Shown piece by piece: positions 34,359 through 47,062 of a stretch of 64,000 nt of DNA. Under the pieces are notes generated by a model. The model had not been told where the DNA came from. It worked only from the letters and a program-made list of their open reading frames with translations, and did no database searches. Within the stretch, counting starts at the first letter, position 1; the number at the start of each line of letters is the position of its first letter. Source of the stretch: Yamagishiella unicocca (lineage: Eukaryota > Chlorophyta > Chlorophyceae > Chlamydomonadales > Volvocaceae); the NCBI GenBank assembly GCA_003116995.1, contig BDSL01000001.1:1054001-1118000 (forward strand), given 5' to 3'. A program made the translations under genes and the position numbers.

Positions 34359-37300
34359 TCACAGAATATCTTCGTAGTACTCCCGTGTGGCTGGGCGAGC
34401 GGAGCGCGGAGCTTGTTGTTGCTGCTGCTGTTGTTGCTGTTGCACACTAATGACAGACGCCTCAAGATCCAGCGGCGCGAAGCGTTGCGCTGCGTACTGC
34501 TGCTGCGCCGGCATCAGCCCCACCCCCACCCCGGGGGCTGCGCTGCCTCCTGCCCCGCCCCCGCCAGCGAGCCCGCTTATCTGCCGACGCAGCAGCTGGG
34601 TCGTCCGCGCATCAGCGGCGATGGCCTCCATGGCGCTTCCACTACCGATGCCGCCACCGCCGCTGCCCCCACGCAGGGGGAGGTCCTGCAGCGTCAGGCT
34701 GCGGCGGGCTGCGCGTGGCTCCTCAGCCGCTGCACCGGCAGTCCCGCCTGCAAAACCCCAAGCCGTGCCCCCCTGCTGCTGCTGCTGCCTCGGGTGCATG
34801 ACGAGATTCACGGGCGGCGCTTCCATACCCCGCGCCCCCGCGGCCCCTGGCTGCGGCCCCAGGTACATAGGCATCAGCTGGCGCTCCACTGCAGCGCCAG
34901 CGGCCACGTCAGCATGCACCTGCCGCACCCTCGCAGCCTGCGCCGCTGAGCCAGCGGCTGCGGCAGCGGCAGCAGCTGTCGTGGGCGATGAGACCAGCCT
35001 GACCGCCCGCACTGAGGCTGGCCCCCGCGCACCGGCTGCACCGCCCCCCAACCCTAGCCCCACCAGCGGAGACGGATCTAGCGGCTCCAGGGAGAGCGGT
35101 ATCATCGTCACCCGCTGCCAGGACGGCTGCCGCGGCGGGGATGAGGGCGACGTCCGCAACCGCAGCTGCGGCGGGTTCCACCGCTGAGGCAGTGGTTGGT
35201 CGTCGACAATGCCGCCGGCCTGGAGGCCCTGACGGCGATCTGGCTGTAGCTGCTGCTGCAGCACCGGCCAGACGAGTGACAGGGGTGGTTGCGGCTGCTG
35301 TTGCGGCCTAGGCGGGCTGTCCTGCCGTGCACGCGCGTGCGGCTGCTGCAGGTGGGGGTGATCTGGTGGAAGCATGTCGGCACCGGCCGCCTGCTCAACA
35401 GCCTGCAGGCGAGCAGTCGGTTGCTGCTGCGATTGCTGTTGGGCGCGGGCTGCGGCGGCAGGGGCTGCGGACGGGGTTCGCTGCCGCTTGGCCGCCGGGC
35501 TGACGAGGGCCCAACCTTCACTGCCACCGCGTCCGTCGGCGTCAACCGCCACGTCCGGGTTGTGCCCCGCTGCCTCCCGTTGCGGTTCGGTATCTTCCCG
35601 ATATCGGCGCTGGACGCCGCCACGGCTGCCGGCTGCTGCTGCGGTGGCGGCTCCCACACGGTTCACTGCGTTGAGCAAGCTCTGCGCCACCGTTGGTATC
35701 TGCTGCTGCCTGTGACCCTGCTGCTGTCGCACCTGCAGCTCCCCCTGTTCCAGCATCCACTGCCTCGCCTGCCGCTGCTGTTGTACCTGCTCCTGCACCC
35801 GCTGCCTCGCCTGCCGCTGCTGCTGCGCCTGCTGCTCCACCCGCTGCCTCGCCTGTCGCTGCTGATTCACAGCCGCCTCCGCTTGCTCCAGAGCCCGCTG
35901 CCGAACCAGCCGCTCCTGCCGCTCCTGCCGCTTCTGCTCTTCCGCCTGCTCTAATACTCGCTGCCGTGCCTGCCGCTGCTGGTGCTCCTGCGCTTGCCCC
36001 TGCCGCTGCTGGTGCTCCTGCGCTTGCCCCTGCCGCTGCTGGTGCTCCTGCGCTTGCCCCTGCCGCTGCTGGTGCTCCTGCGCTTGCCCCTGCCGCTGCT
36101 GGTGCTCCTGCGCTTGCCCCTGCAGCTGCTGGTGCTCCTGCGCTTGCCCCTGCAGCTGCTGGTGCTCCTGCGCTTGCCCCTGCCGCTGCTGGTGCTCCTG
36201 CGCTTGCCCCTGCCGCTGCTGGTGCTCCTGCGCTTGCCCCTGCCGCTGCTGGTGCTCCTGCGCTTGCCCCTGCAGCTGCTGGTGCTCCTGCGCTTGCCCC
36301 TGCCGCTGCTGGTGCTCCTGCGCTTGCCCCTGCAGCTGCTGGTGCTCCTGCGCTTGCCCCTGCCGCTGCTGGGCCTGTCCCTGTATCCTTTGCCACGCCT
36401 GCTGCACCCTCTGCCGCTCCTGCAGCTGCGCATGGATAGCCGCCTGTAGCTGCGTCTGCGTCGGCAGCTGCTGCTGCTGTCGCTGGGGCAGCTCCCGCGA
36501 CTGCGGCTGCTGCTGCTGCTGGGGCAGCTCCCGCGGCTGCTGCTGCTGCTCCTGGGGCAGCTCCCGCGGCTGCTGCTGCTGCTGCTGGGGCAGCTCCCGC
36601 GGCTGCTGCTGCTGCTGGGGCAGCTCCCGCGGCTGCTGCTGCTGCTGGGACAGCTCCCGCGGCTGCTGCTGCTGCTGCTGGGGCAGCTCACGCGGCTGCT
36701 GCTGCTGGGGCAGCTCACGCGGCTGCTGCTGCTGGGGCAGCTCACGCGGCTGCTGCTGCTGGGGCAGCTCACGCGGCTGCTGCCGCTGGGGCAGCTCCCG
36801 CGACTGCGACTGCTGCTGCTGGGGCAGCTCCCGCTGCTGCTGCTGCTGCTGATGGGGCAGCTCACGCGGGTGCTGCTGCTGCTGCTGGGGCAGCTCCCGC
36901 GGCTGCTGCTGCTGCTGCTGGGGCAGCTCCCGCGACTGCGACTGCTGCTGCTGGGGCAGCTCCCGCGACTGCGACTGCTGCTGCTGGGGCAGCTCCCGCT
37001 GCGGCGGCGCCAGGTCACGCAGCACCAGCGGCGTGGCTGCCTCCAGCAGCTCCTTCAGCACCTCTTCGCGCGGTAGCACCAGGATGGCGTCCTCGGGCAG
37101 CTCCACAGTCAGCCGCCGGGACAGCCGCAGCACCGCGCTGGGGCTCGTGCCGCTGTGGGGCAGCATGGCCAGGAAGGCGGACTCGGCGGGAGCCGTCTTG
37201 GGGGAGGGGGGAGGCGCGAGGAGGGGAGCGGGACAGCGCGAGAGATGAGAAGCGTCGGCGAGGGGGTAGCACGTGCAGGGGTGTGTGCGGGGTGTGAGTT

Positions 37301-40300
37301 AATGTACAGGGGTTTGGGTGTGGGTGGGCGATTAGGGCTGCTATAAACAAATGGCAAAGACTGCGCTTCTAGTCGGTGTGTTGGCCAACAAATACTGCGG
37401 GTGATCCTGGAGCTTAGGAACACGTGTGTTGTAGGTGTGGATGTTGGTGTGTGCCGTGGAAATGGAAGACGGCATACCAAATAAGCCAGGAGTCGAGGGT
37501 TGTGGTGTTTGGGGTGCTGGCGAGGTGAGGCGGGCTGGCGCCGACGGGAAGTAGGTGGAAAGAGGGATCCGGGAACGAGATACGCGGGCGAGAGGGAGGG
37601 GCGATCTTGCGGGGGGTTCTGCCTGCGTCACCCTCCACACGCAATGCCACGCGACGACGTCCGTGCCGCCCTCATCTCAGGTCCACGGCACCCAACACTC
37701 AACTGTCCTGCGCCTCCACGACTCGGCCAGGATCTAACCTCCCTTTCCCACCAATACCGTACAACCCCGTTCAAGAGGGTTTCAGGACTTTATCAGCTCA
37801 ACGGACCCTCCAGGCTCCAGCCCCGCGCCGGCCGACCTCACCAGAAGCGCCGTCCGCTGATCCACGAGTGCGGCGATCGACTGCAGGTAATCGTTGAGTG
37901 CGAGGATCGCCGCATCGCGGCCGCGCAGGCGGTTGAACTCCTCCGCCAGGCTCTTGCCGGGGGAGGCCGCCAGCTGCGGCCGCAGGAGGGCAGGGGACGA
38001 GGACGCGTCACATGTCAGGGTAAGCCAGCAGGGGACAAGCGCCACATGTCGGGGTACTCTAGCAGGGGACAAGTGCCACATGTCGGGGTAAGCCAGCAGG
38101 GGACAAGCGCCACATGTCGGGGGGACCCAGCAGGGGACAAGCGCCACATGTCGGGGGGACCCAGCAGGGGACAAGCGCCACACCGCTCGAAGCAACGCCC
38201 GTGAAGCCAGGGGCAGCGGACTGCACACGAACAGCTGGGAAGGAACGCGGCGGGGCGCCGCATAGGAATCGCGGTACGCCCACACCGACGGGGTGCTGGG
38301 CGGCGCGAGAGCGAAGCTTACATACAGTGAGCCGAAGCAACGCAGCGCAGTGCAGGCAGGTGTGGGCGCCACGACAGGAGCCCTCGCTGCAGCGCTACTC
38401 TACCGCCGCACACACAGCCGCGGCCGCACCCACTTTCAGCCTGCTGGCTTCCCGAATGTACGCCGGCATGTGCGGCAGTAGCCGGCCCCACAGCTCCGGG
38501 TCTTCGCGCCGGATCTGCAGCAGCGCGTTGTGCATGACCTGCTGGGAGTCCTCCATCCGGCAGCACAGCTGCTCCAGCTGGCTGTGCCGTTGGGCCGTGG
38601 CCTCAGCCACCGCAGCGCCGGCGGCGCCCGCAACTGGCGGCCGCCTGCTGGAGGGGCCATCGCCGGCGGCGTCCAGGGCGGAGGGCGGCTGCGGCTCCAC
38701 CGCCGGTAGAACCTCCAGGCGGGCCAGGATGCGGGCCGCGACCTCAGAGGCGCTGCGGCACGAGGGGCAGGGAGGAAGGGAGCGGTGGTGGTGGGGAGGC
38801 GGGGGGAGCAGCGCGAGACAGGCAAGGGGGTAGGTGACGAGACCGTACAGTCAGACATGGGGCGGGGACGACGCAGCACAAGTCTGCTTCCAAATAAGTT
38901 GATTTACGCCAGGAGCATCAAGCATCAATATGCCCCGACCGCGACCATTGAACGGATGTGAAGGCGGGTAGCGTCAGGCGGGTTGCGAGGAAGACCCGTG
39001 GATGCGAGAAAAACCGTTTCGGACAGACGTTTCGAGATGCGTGCTGGAGAACTTGGATGAGGAAAAGACGAGAGAGAGAGTGTGTGCAACGTTACGGGGG
39101 GAATGACTCACGCCAGGCAGTGGCCTTGGATCTTGGTGGCGTACGTCAGAAGCCTCTCCGACACCAGCTTGACGCCGTCGTCATCGCTCATCGCCTCTGG
39201 CTTGTGCTGCTGCTGCCTGCGTGAGTCCTCCAGGGCCTTACACTGCGGGGATCCAAGAAGCAAGGCAACGACGGGGCACCCAGTCACCGGGTCAGGTCAG
39301 GTGCAGCGGCGCGCGATGAGAGCTCTCGCGTCCGGGACAGGTCCGCGGTGGCCGGGTCGCCCCGTCACCTGATCGTATGCTTACCGGGCGCCACAAAGTT
39401 GCGTCGGCAAGGAATGGCGGAGAGGAGCAGCGCGCGCAGGGCCCCGCGACCCCTACCCGCACCCTCCTGCTCCTCGCCTCACAGGTCCCTCATTCCCCCA
39501 CACCTTGCATACCGGTGCCCCGCACTCGTACATTGGCCCTTGGCCAGGGTCCCCCCTCCCAAGCCAGCTGCCACACGCTGACCGAGCGCAACCCTCCGCA
39601 GCAAACGGGTGGTCCCGCCCACCCCCCAGCTGGCCTGCCCCCGCCCCGCCGGCATGGAACTGCTGCCCCCACCTTGGCCTCCAGCTGCGCCCGCGCCCTC
39701 CGCTCCTGTTGCAGCTCCCGCTCCAGGCTCTGCGCCTTCCTCCGGTGCTGCTCCACCTGGAAACGCAGCTGTTCCACCTCCCCGACCTGCGCGCCGTCCG
39801 GCTGCGGGCCAGGCTCTCGGCCCTCGTCGGCGGCGAGCTGCAACGCCGCGGCTCCGGCACGGCCAGCAGCTGCAGTGCTCTCAGGCCACCCCGGCTGAGC
39901 CGCGCCTCCCGCGCCAGAGCCGTCCGCCTCAAACGCCACTGCCGGCCCCGCTCGCGGTCCTTGGGCTGCCGCATTGGCATCGCCCGGACTGCTGTATGCT
40001 TCGGCCCCACGCTTCGGCCGGCCCTGGGCAGGAGCCTTGCCGGCGCTGTTCGGAGTGGCGGCAGCCCCCGTCGCTTCAGCGGTGCTGCGGCGGGTCGTAG
40101 TGGGTGAGGCGGTGTGAGCCTGGAGCCCTGCGGTCCCATGCGTGCCTGGCTCTGTACCCACCCGGTGCCGCTGCTTCTCCTGTTCCTGGATAAGTATCCA
40201 TGGCTGCGGTCGTTGGCTGGACGGTGACGGTTGCCGCCCTTGGCCGGATGGTGACGGTTGCGGCCGTTGGCTGGACGGCGACGGCGACTGTTGTTGCTCC

Positions 40301-43300
40301 TGTCTCTGCTCCTGCTGTGCTGGTGGCGCTTGATGCGGCGGCTGGCTCAGCAGCGACTGCTGCTGGCTGGATGGCGGCTGCTGCGCTCGCTGGCTAGGCG
40401 ACGTCCGCAGCAGCGCCCCAATGTTGAAGCGCGTGACGGCCGTCGCCACGGCGCCACTGGCCGCTGCGGCTTCCAGTGGTGCCTGCCGCTGCGGGCGGCT
40501 GCCCTTGCGCCGGTCGCCATGCGGATAAGCGCTCGCCTGCGGGGACCGCATCCAAGCATCTGGGGACTGCTGCCGCTCGTGCGGCGCCTCTTGGATCTCC
40601 TGCTGCTGCTGCATCTCACGAGAATCGTCCATGGGCCCGGCATCCTGCCACTCAGCGGGGGCAGCCGCAGCCGAGTCTTCGAGGCATTCGCCCTGCGCCT
40701 CCTGCTCCGAAGCGCCCTCGCTCCGCCGTACGCCGCTTGCGGGACCCGCCAGGCAGGGCCGTGCTGCTCGCGGCCCGGTGGGCCCCGCGGACACCTCCCG
40801 CACCGCCGCCGCCAGCCTCGCGAGCCCCGCGGTCGCGTGCGCCTGACTGTCCACAGACTGGGGCCTGCCGCCAGCCTGCGCAGCAGCTGCAGCCAGCGAC
40901 TCCGCCGGCTCGTTCTCGGGGCCGCCGACTGGACTCGCCGCGGCAGCGTGTGTGTCCGGGTTCGGCTTCCGCTTGATGGCCAGAGACAACAGCAGTGCCA
41001 CGTAGTTTCGAGCTCTTGGTGCCGGGCTGGGGTCCTGCGCCGCCGTGATAACCTCTGCCACCTCCGATGCGGCCTGCACCTCCGCTGCCACCTCCGCTGC
41101 GGCCTGCACCTCCGCTGCCACCTCCGCTGCTGCCGCCTCCGCCGCCACCTCCGCTGCGGCCTTCTCCTCCGCTGCCACCTCCGCTGCTGCCGCCTCCGCC
41201 GCCACCTCCGCTGCGGCCTTCTCCTCCGCTGCCACCTCCGCTGCTGCCGCCTCCGCCGCCACCTCCGCTGCGGCCTTCTCCGCCGCCGCCACCTCCGCTG
41301 CGGCCTTCTCCTCCGCTGCCACCTCCGCTGCTGCCGCCTCCGCTGCCACCTCCGCTGCTGCCGCCTCCGCCGCCACCTCCGCTGCAGCCGCCTCCGCCGC
41401 CACCTCCGCTGCGGCCTTCTCCTCCGCTGCCACCTCCGCTGCTGCCGCCTCCGCCGCCACCTCCGCTGCGGCCTTCTCCTCCGCTGCGGCCACCTCCGCT
41501 GCTGCCACCTCCACAGCGGCCACCACCGCTGCTGCCACCTCCGCTGCTGCCACCTCCGCTGCCACCTCCGCTGCTGCCGCCTCCGCTGCGGCCACCTCCG
41601 CTGCTGCCACCTCCGCTGCTGCCACCTCCGCTGCCACCTCCGCTGCTGCCACCTCCGCTGCCACCTCCGCTGCTGCCACCTCCGCTGGCACCTCCGCTGC
41701 TGCCACCTCCGCTGCGGCCACCTCCGCTGCTGCCACCTCCGCTGCTGCCACCTCCGCTGCTGCCACCTCCGCTGCTACCGCCTCCGCCGCCACCTCCGCT
41801 GCGGCCTTCTCCTCCGCTGCGGCCACCTCCGCTGCTGCCACCTCCACAGCGGCCACCACCGCTGCTGCCACCTCCGCTGCTGCCACCTCCGCTGCGGCCA
41901 CCTCCGCTGCTGCCACCTCCGCTGCGGCCACCTCCGCTGCTGCCACCTCCGCTGCCACCTCCGCTGCCACCTCCGCTGCTGCCACCTCCGCTGCCACCTC
42001 CGCTGCTGGCACCTCCGCTGGCACCTCCGCTGCTGCCACCTCCGCTGCTGCCACCTCCGCTGCTACCTCCGCTGCTGCCACCTCCGCTGCCACCTCCGCT
42101 GCTGGCACCTCCGCTGCCACCTCCGCTGCTGCCACCTCCGCTGCTGCCACCTCCGCTGCAGCCTCCACCACCATTTCGGGTGCAGCCTCCTCGGCACCCG
42201 CGTCCGCCAGCTCAGTGGCTTCCGACGGCCCGTCAGCTGCCGCCAGCACCTCCGGCCCTACTGTCCTCAGCGCCTGGGACAAATTAAGCCCCGCCAGCGA
42301 CGGCGGTGCCGCGTCAGGCGACAACTCGCTGAGGACTGCCGCCGGCACCATCATGTCGGCACCCACAGCAGCGGCGCCACTTCGACAGCTCGCCGCAACA
42401 ATAGGGGTGACGTCACCCGCATCATCTAAACCCACCGCAACAGGGGTTGCGGCGGCCGTCGGGCCCGTTTCCGTGCTCCCGGCGGCGAACCCCGTCGAGA
42501 TGGCTGCAGGGTTGACGTCCGGCTCCTCTGCGCCCCCGGTCCCCGCGAGCGCCGTGTCCTGCTGCTCCTGCTGCTGTTCTTGGCGTCCAGGTCCACCGCG
42601 CCGCTGCTCCTGCGCTGCAGCTGCAGTATCCGGGGCTAGTGCCGGTGCGTCGGGAGCTGGCAACGCAGGCGCGAAGGCTGCGCCGCCATCGGCCTCACCA
42701 CTAGTTCCGGTGACCGCTAGAGGAGGGTCCAGCGCAGGGCCACCGCCGATGCCGCCGCCACCACTGCCGCAGCCACCGACGGCGTCCGCACCACGGTGGC
42801 CGAGACCGTCACTGCCGCAGTCGAAGTAGATGTCGCCGCGACCGCTGACGGTCCCGATCTCTGGCCGTTCTCTAGCACCCCCCAGCGGCAGCGGCCCGGC
42901 AGCGAATTCAACGGCAGCACCACCCATCCCCGCACCTGCCGCATCGGCCACAGTGGGGCCTGCCGACGCCTGCCCAGCTGTCATCTGCGGCGGCACCGAT
43001 GGCTTCGATGCAGGTTCAGAATCGAAAGTGCCTGGCGCCGCTGGTGGCGCCTCCTCCAACGGTACCTGGTGGTACGCGCCCACGTCAGCAGCGGGGGCGC
43101 AATGCGCTGTGCGCCGGAAAGGCGGGCGCCAATTGGCAGACATAAAGTCGCGTATCGACCCCCACTGCCCCAACGCCTCCCGCAGCTTTATTTCTTGCTG
43201 CGTCAACAACCCAAACGGCAGCTGTAGCGCATTGCCGGGAGGCGCGGCGCCGGCTTCGGGAGAACCTCCGTGGGTATGCTGCACGGGCGGTGCCGCAGCC

Positions 43301-46300
43301 TCGCGCTGCCTGCACTGGCTGCGGTTGGGGCTTTCAGGGTTTTGTCCGTCCGACCCATCACGGCAGGTACCTGCGGCGACTGACGCCTCCGCCTGCCGAC
43401 CCGATTCAGCAGCGTCGCCTGCATAGCCGCCACCGACAACCTGCCGTGCTGCGCCGAAGCGTGCGGCCCCATGCAGCGCAACAGGACCGCCGCCGAACGT
43501 CCCGTCGCCAATCGCAGCGCGGTGTGCGGCGTTAGCTGCTGGCGGCGCCTCAGCTGAAATCGCCATGGGCGGCCGCTCAGCCGCGGCACTCGTTTCCCCC
43601 GCGCGCTGCGCCGCCGCAGCCTCGTCGTCCTGCGTTGCCGGCGCCTGTAACGCGGAGGCTGCACCCTGCAACGCAAAGGGTAACGTGCTGGGGACCGCCA
43701 GCTTCGCTGGGCCCCCCATCCCCGCCGCCGAGATCCACGGGTTTCCCTCGAACCCCGCCGCCATCGCCGCCTCCGTTTCCGCCTCAAACACCAGGCACGA
43801 CGCTCTTAGCGCCGCCGCCATCGCCATATAGTCGAAACGACCGGCTACTCTTGCCGCCGTCATCTTCGGCTCACGCCCGCCGAGTAGCAGAGGCGGCGGC
43901 TGCGGCTGAAGTTCCTCGGCGGGCGCGCAGGCGCCTGAGGCGCAGCCACCGCCGCAGCCACCAACACCCAAGCCGCCCAGTCCGCCAACCCCGTCTCCTG
44001 CTGCGGGCCCTTCCTGCGCGCGTGCACCCCCACCGGCACCACGGTCCTGTGGGCATCCGACCGGTCGGTGTCCCCCCTCCGCCAGCGGCCCTCCCGCCTC
44101 CCCGCTGCCGTATCCGGCCGCGTCGGACATCGCGCCGTGCGGCTCCCACCGCCGAGCCGACATCGTGTACGACGCGCCGCCGGTATGCCACTGCGCGTCA
44201 TCTCCCAAGTTCCCCTCGTCACCCCTGCTGCACTCCGCCTCGGAAACCATAGGCGTCTGCAGTAGCGGCCCCTGGTGCAGGCCTGGCGCTCCACCCCGAC
44301 CTCTCCCGCGGCCTCGGCCACGGCCACGGCCTCTGCCCTGGCCCCGACCCCGACCTCGGCCAGGCGGCCGGCCGCGACCGCGACCGCGGCCGGTTCCTAG
44401 CCCAGGGCTGAGCCCGACGCCGCGGCTTTGGCTGCTGCTGCGCCCCCGGCCGCGTCCACGTGGCCTACCGCCCATCCCCCTCCGCACGCCAATAGAGCCA
44501 GGTTGCCAGTCGGTGCCGTGGCGGCGATCGCTGCTGCTGCTGCTGCCACCATCGCTGCCACTTTCATTGCCGCCGGAGGCGTCATCCTCATCCTCATCCT
44601 CATCCTCATCGTGAACGAGCTCGTAGTCGTAATCGCTGCCGCTGCGATCATTGTCAGCGCTGTTGACATCATCGCCATTGCTGTCGTTGCTGGTTTGATC
44701 ATTGCCATGATCGCCGCTGTCGTTGCCACCGCCCGGCTGAGACCCGCGCCACGAGCTGCCATCGGGACTCTGGCGGCCCCGGCCCCGGCCCCGGCCTCGG
44801 CCCCGACCGGCAGCCCGCCCCGGCCTCGGCCCCATCCGCCGCCGCTCGGCCAGCCGGCGCTCCTCCGCGCGCTCTCTGTCCACGTGGTCCTCCTCCGCAG
44901 CCACTTGCGCCGAGCTACCGCCGCTGGCTCCGCAGCTGCGGCCGCGGCTGGTCCTGCCACCAGCGCTGGCGCCAGGCTGCCAGCCGCTACCCCGGTGCCT
45001 GCAGGTCCGGTGACAAGGGGCCAGCGGCTCAGAGGCCAGCAGGGAGCGTTGGCAGCCAGTACTGCAGCACGCCGCGCGATCGGCTGGCCCCCGGTGCACT
45101 GCCTGCAAACCCGCCCGCCGCGGCCCCGGTCAGAGCCCGCCCGTATCTCGACACCCGCACGCTGGGCGCACCGCACCGGCAATAAGCCCGTCATGCCCTC
45201 AGCCCGTCCGCGTACAACCACATGCCGCAAACCCCACATCGCACCAGACCCAGGAACCTCCCCCGCCCACACCACCAGTCCAGACCGCGACCCCCCAGCG
45301 CACCCGGGCTCCCGCGGCTCCAAAGGCCCTGCCAGCCGCGCTCGCTTGGCTCGCCGCCAGTCGCCGCTGCCGCCGCTGCCATCGTTCGTCCTGCCGCCAG
45401 CACTGCCACTTAGGCCATGTGCAGTGCCGCCTCCGCCACCCTCGTCCTCGTCCTCATCGTCGCGGTCATCGTCGCCATCGTCGCTGTCCTTATCAGAGCG
45501 CTGCGAGCGGCTGCTGTGGCTGCTGCTCCCGCTGGCCAGCATCTGCGAGGTGGTGCCCTCCTGCTGCTGGTTCGACGGCCGGCCGCTGTTGGTGGCCGCC
45601 AGCGCCGCCGCTATCAGGACGGAGGGGTCCAGCTGCGGACCGGGGGGAGAAGGGGTGGAAGGCAAAGCCGACGCTGGATGCCGGAGGTGCAAAACGGTAC
45701 AGCACGGTACGCGGGAAGCGCAAGTGGACTGGCAGCTGCCGGGGAGAGCCAGTCTGGACTAGTGGTATGCGGTGATGGGCCCGTTGCCCCATCCTGCCCC
45801 CGGGGTTCCTCGCTTTCAGCCAGCCGTCTCGCAAACACGGCGGGCCCCACGCTGGTAGCAACCCGCGGCGGTCCGGTCGCCGGTCCCGGTGCGCATGCCG
45901 CGGCTGCGGGGAGTGGGCTGCTCTCGGAGGCGGCGGGGCTTGGGGGCAGGAGGGGTTTTGGGCCGTTGCAAGCGCCATACCCGATCCCAGGGGCCCTATG
46001 TGGTAGCATGGGGCCCTACGGAGCGAGCTGCCTTACTAGGGGTGTGCATGGTAGGGCTGCAGGTGCTGGGTCGGTCCGGGAAAAGGGGGCAGCAGAGGCC
46101 AGGGAGCAGGCGGGGGCCGCCAGCGATGGAACTGCTGCGCCACGTGGCCTGCTGCGCTAGTCCGGGGGCGTTGCCGATGGGCTAGGAAGCGGCCGCACAG
46201 CTTCCGGCGGGGTCCCAGCTAACCTAAGTCGCCCCCCGTTCGGGCCCGGTGTCGGCGGCCAAAGGCTCCGCCGCCCGCTCCGCTGCCCCACCTGGGCACC

Positions 46301-46693
46301 CGTTGGGATCCAGGCAGGAGAGACGCGCCGGTAGGCGCCCACGGCACCCTTCACCGGTTTCCATTTCTTTCTGCCGCCTGTGCTACAATCGAGCCTGTCC
46401 GATAACTTGTGTATGGTGTCGTCCTCCTCGCTGCCCCAGCCTGGATATGTTACCTGCACGCCGCAAAATCCAATGCAGGATCAAGCGTTTCTGGGCTGTC
46501 GCAGGTCAGCATCACGCCACCGGACCGTAAACCCCCTCACCTGCAGCAAGTCTCCCTCCACGCCGACGACTTTTCCACTGTACCAAAGTTGATAACGTAG
46601 CGAGTATACCATTGGTTTTGGCCCATAGGGCAGCCCACGAAGAGCATCGTCAACAGGGCCGGGCTCTCGCACGCGCTTCCCGGCCATATTCAT
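34359..46693 (-). CDS. Giant low-complexity protein with N-terminal Tudor-knot-like domain and coiled-coil C-terminal half
   Basis: Eight exons join in phase: 46541-46693, 46292-46453, 45304-45632, 39673-44998, 39112-39242, 38434-38752, 37842-37973, 34359-37196, giving about 3129 residues. Residues 30-95 (QLWYSGKVVGVEGDLLQVTY, GWGSEEDDTIHKLSDRL, KKWKP) look like a Tudor-knot/chromo-barrel fold of the kind that reads histones or binds RNA. Then come an acidic Ser/Asp region, an RG/GRGRG tract (coded at about 44280-44400), a huge Ala/Glu/Val repeat (41060-42165), Gln-rich stretches, and a charged coiled coil. That coil crosses four exons (QHRRKAQSLERELQQERR / LVSERLLTYATKIQGH / SLAEEFNRLRGRDAA / LTVELPEDAILVLPREEVLK). 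The last exon holds RELPQQQQ units and thirteen decapeptides GQAQEHQQRQ. The exon 3/4 junction is the least certain. Start is the first ATG of MNMAGKR. A nuclear RNA- or chromatin-binding scaffold is inferred, not shown. Confidence 0.7.
35965..36375. repeat. Coding 30-bp minisatellite (decapeptide repeat)
   Basis: Thirteen tandem 30-bp units (tgctggtgctcctgcgcttg core) in the last exon of the giant gene encode GQAQEHQQ(R/L)Q on the minus strand. Copies differ almost only at one codon (Arg or Leu), which points to recent homogenisation. Confidence 0.95.
36470..37015. repeat. Coding Gln-rich repeat, RELPQQQQ units
   Basis: Roughly twenty units of variable length (ggcagctcccgcggctgctg core) on the minus strand encode RELPQQQ with two to six Gln and occasional SQS insertions. 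Confidence 0.92.
38005..38175. repeat. Intronic 37-bp-type minisatellite
   Basis: Four to five copies of a unit containing ggggacaagcgccacatgtc occur in the intron between exons 6 and 7 of the giant gene, just upstream of the exon 7 acceptor. Confidence 0.88.
38968..39062. repeat. Dispersed intron repeat, reverse orientation copy
   Basis: Reverse complement of this stretch aligns with 3508-3605 over its whole length (aagttctccagc...catctcgaaac...catccacgggt). It lies in intron 5 of the giant gene. Confidence 0.75.
41060..42165. repeat. Coding 15/12-bp repeat array (AEVAA/AEVAAEV)
   Basis: More than seventy copies of gctgccacctcc-type units run for 1.1 kb in exon 4 of the giant minus-strand gene and encode AAEVAAAEVAAEV with some EEKAA interruptions. 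The plus strand is open in several frames only because of the repeat. Confidence 0.93.
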
Positions 46694-47062
46694 CACATCA
46701 TCTCATTGATACGAAACACCTAAATTTGTATCCTTGGGCCAGTCGCGTGTTTGGATAGTCAGAAAGGACCACTTTAAGTACCGGTACCACGCCCTAGCGA
46801 AGGAGCAGACACGGATTATGCGTATTTAAGTTTGAGGCTTTTCGCTAATTGGCATGGTGGTTGTATGTCAAAGAGTCATCCCAGATCAGCGGCATGGTTC
46901 CAAATCGTACATCGGGACGGCTGCCCTAAACTCGAAACTCGAACTCATTCAAATTCCCTCCAAGCACGTAGCCATGGGAACAACTTCAAACCTATATTTA
47001 ACTGGCGTTTACACAACGTAACTGGGCCAATTAGCATTTGTGGTGGCCAGCCTCAGGCCGAA
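46694..47062. promoter_or_regulatory. Divergent promoter region between the giant Tudor-knot gene and HemW
   Basis: The two start codons face away from each other across 369 bp, which is lower in GC than the coding flanks. No clear TATA box was identified. Confidence 0.5.

Noticed and set aside
36852..37076. Leu/Arg-rich plus-strand ORF resembling a membrane segment
   Set aside because: It is antisense of the poly-Gln repeat (ctg runs), not a real transmembrane protein.
40258..42829. Plus-strand ORFs of 400-720 residues (Cys/His/Leu-rich, Pro-rich or Ala/Thr-rich)
   Set aside because: They are antisense reflections of the Ala/Glu/Val coding repeat of the minus-strand giant gene.
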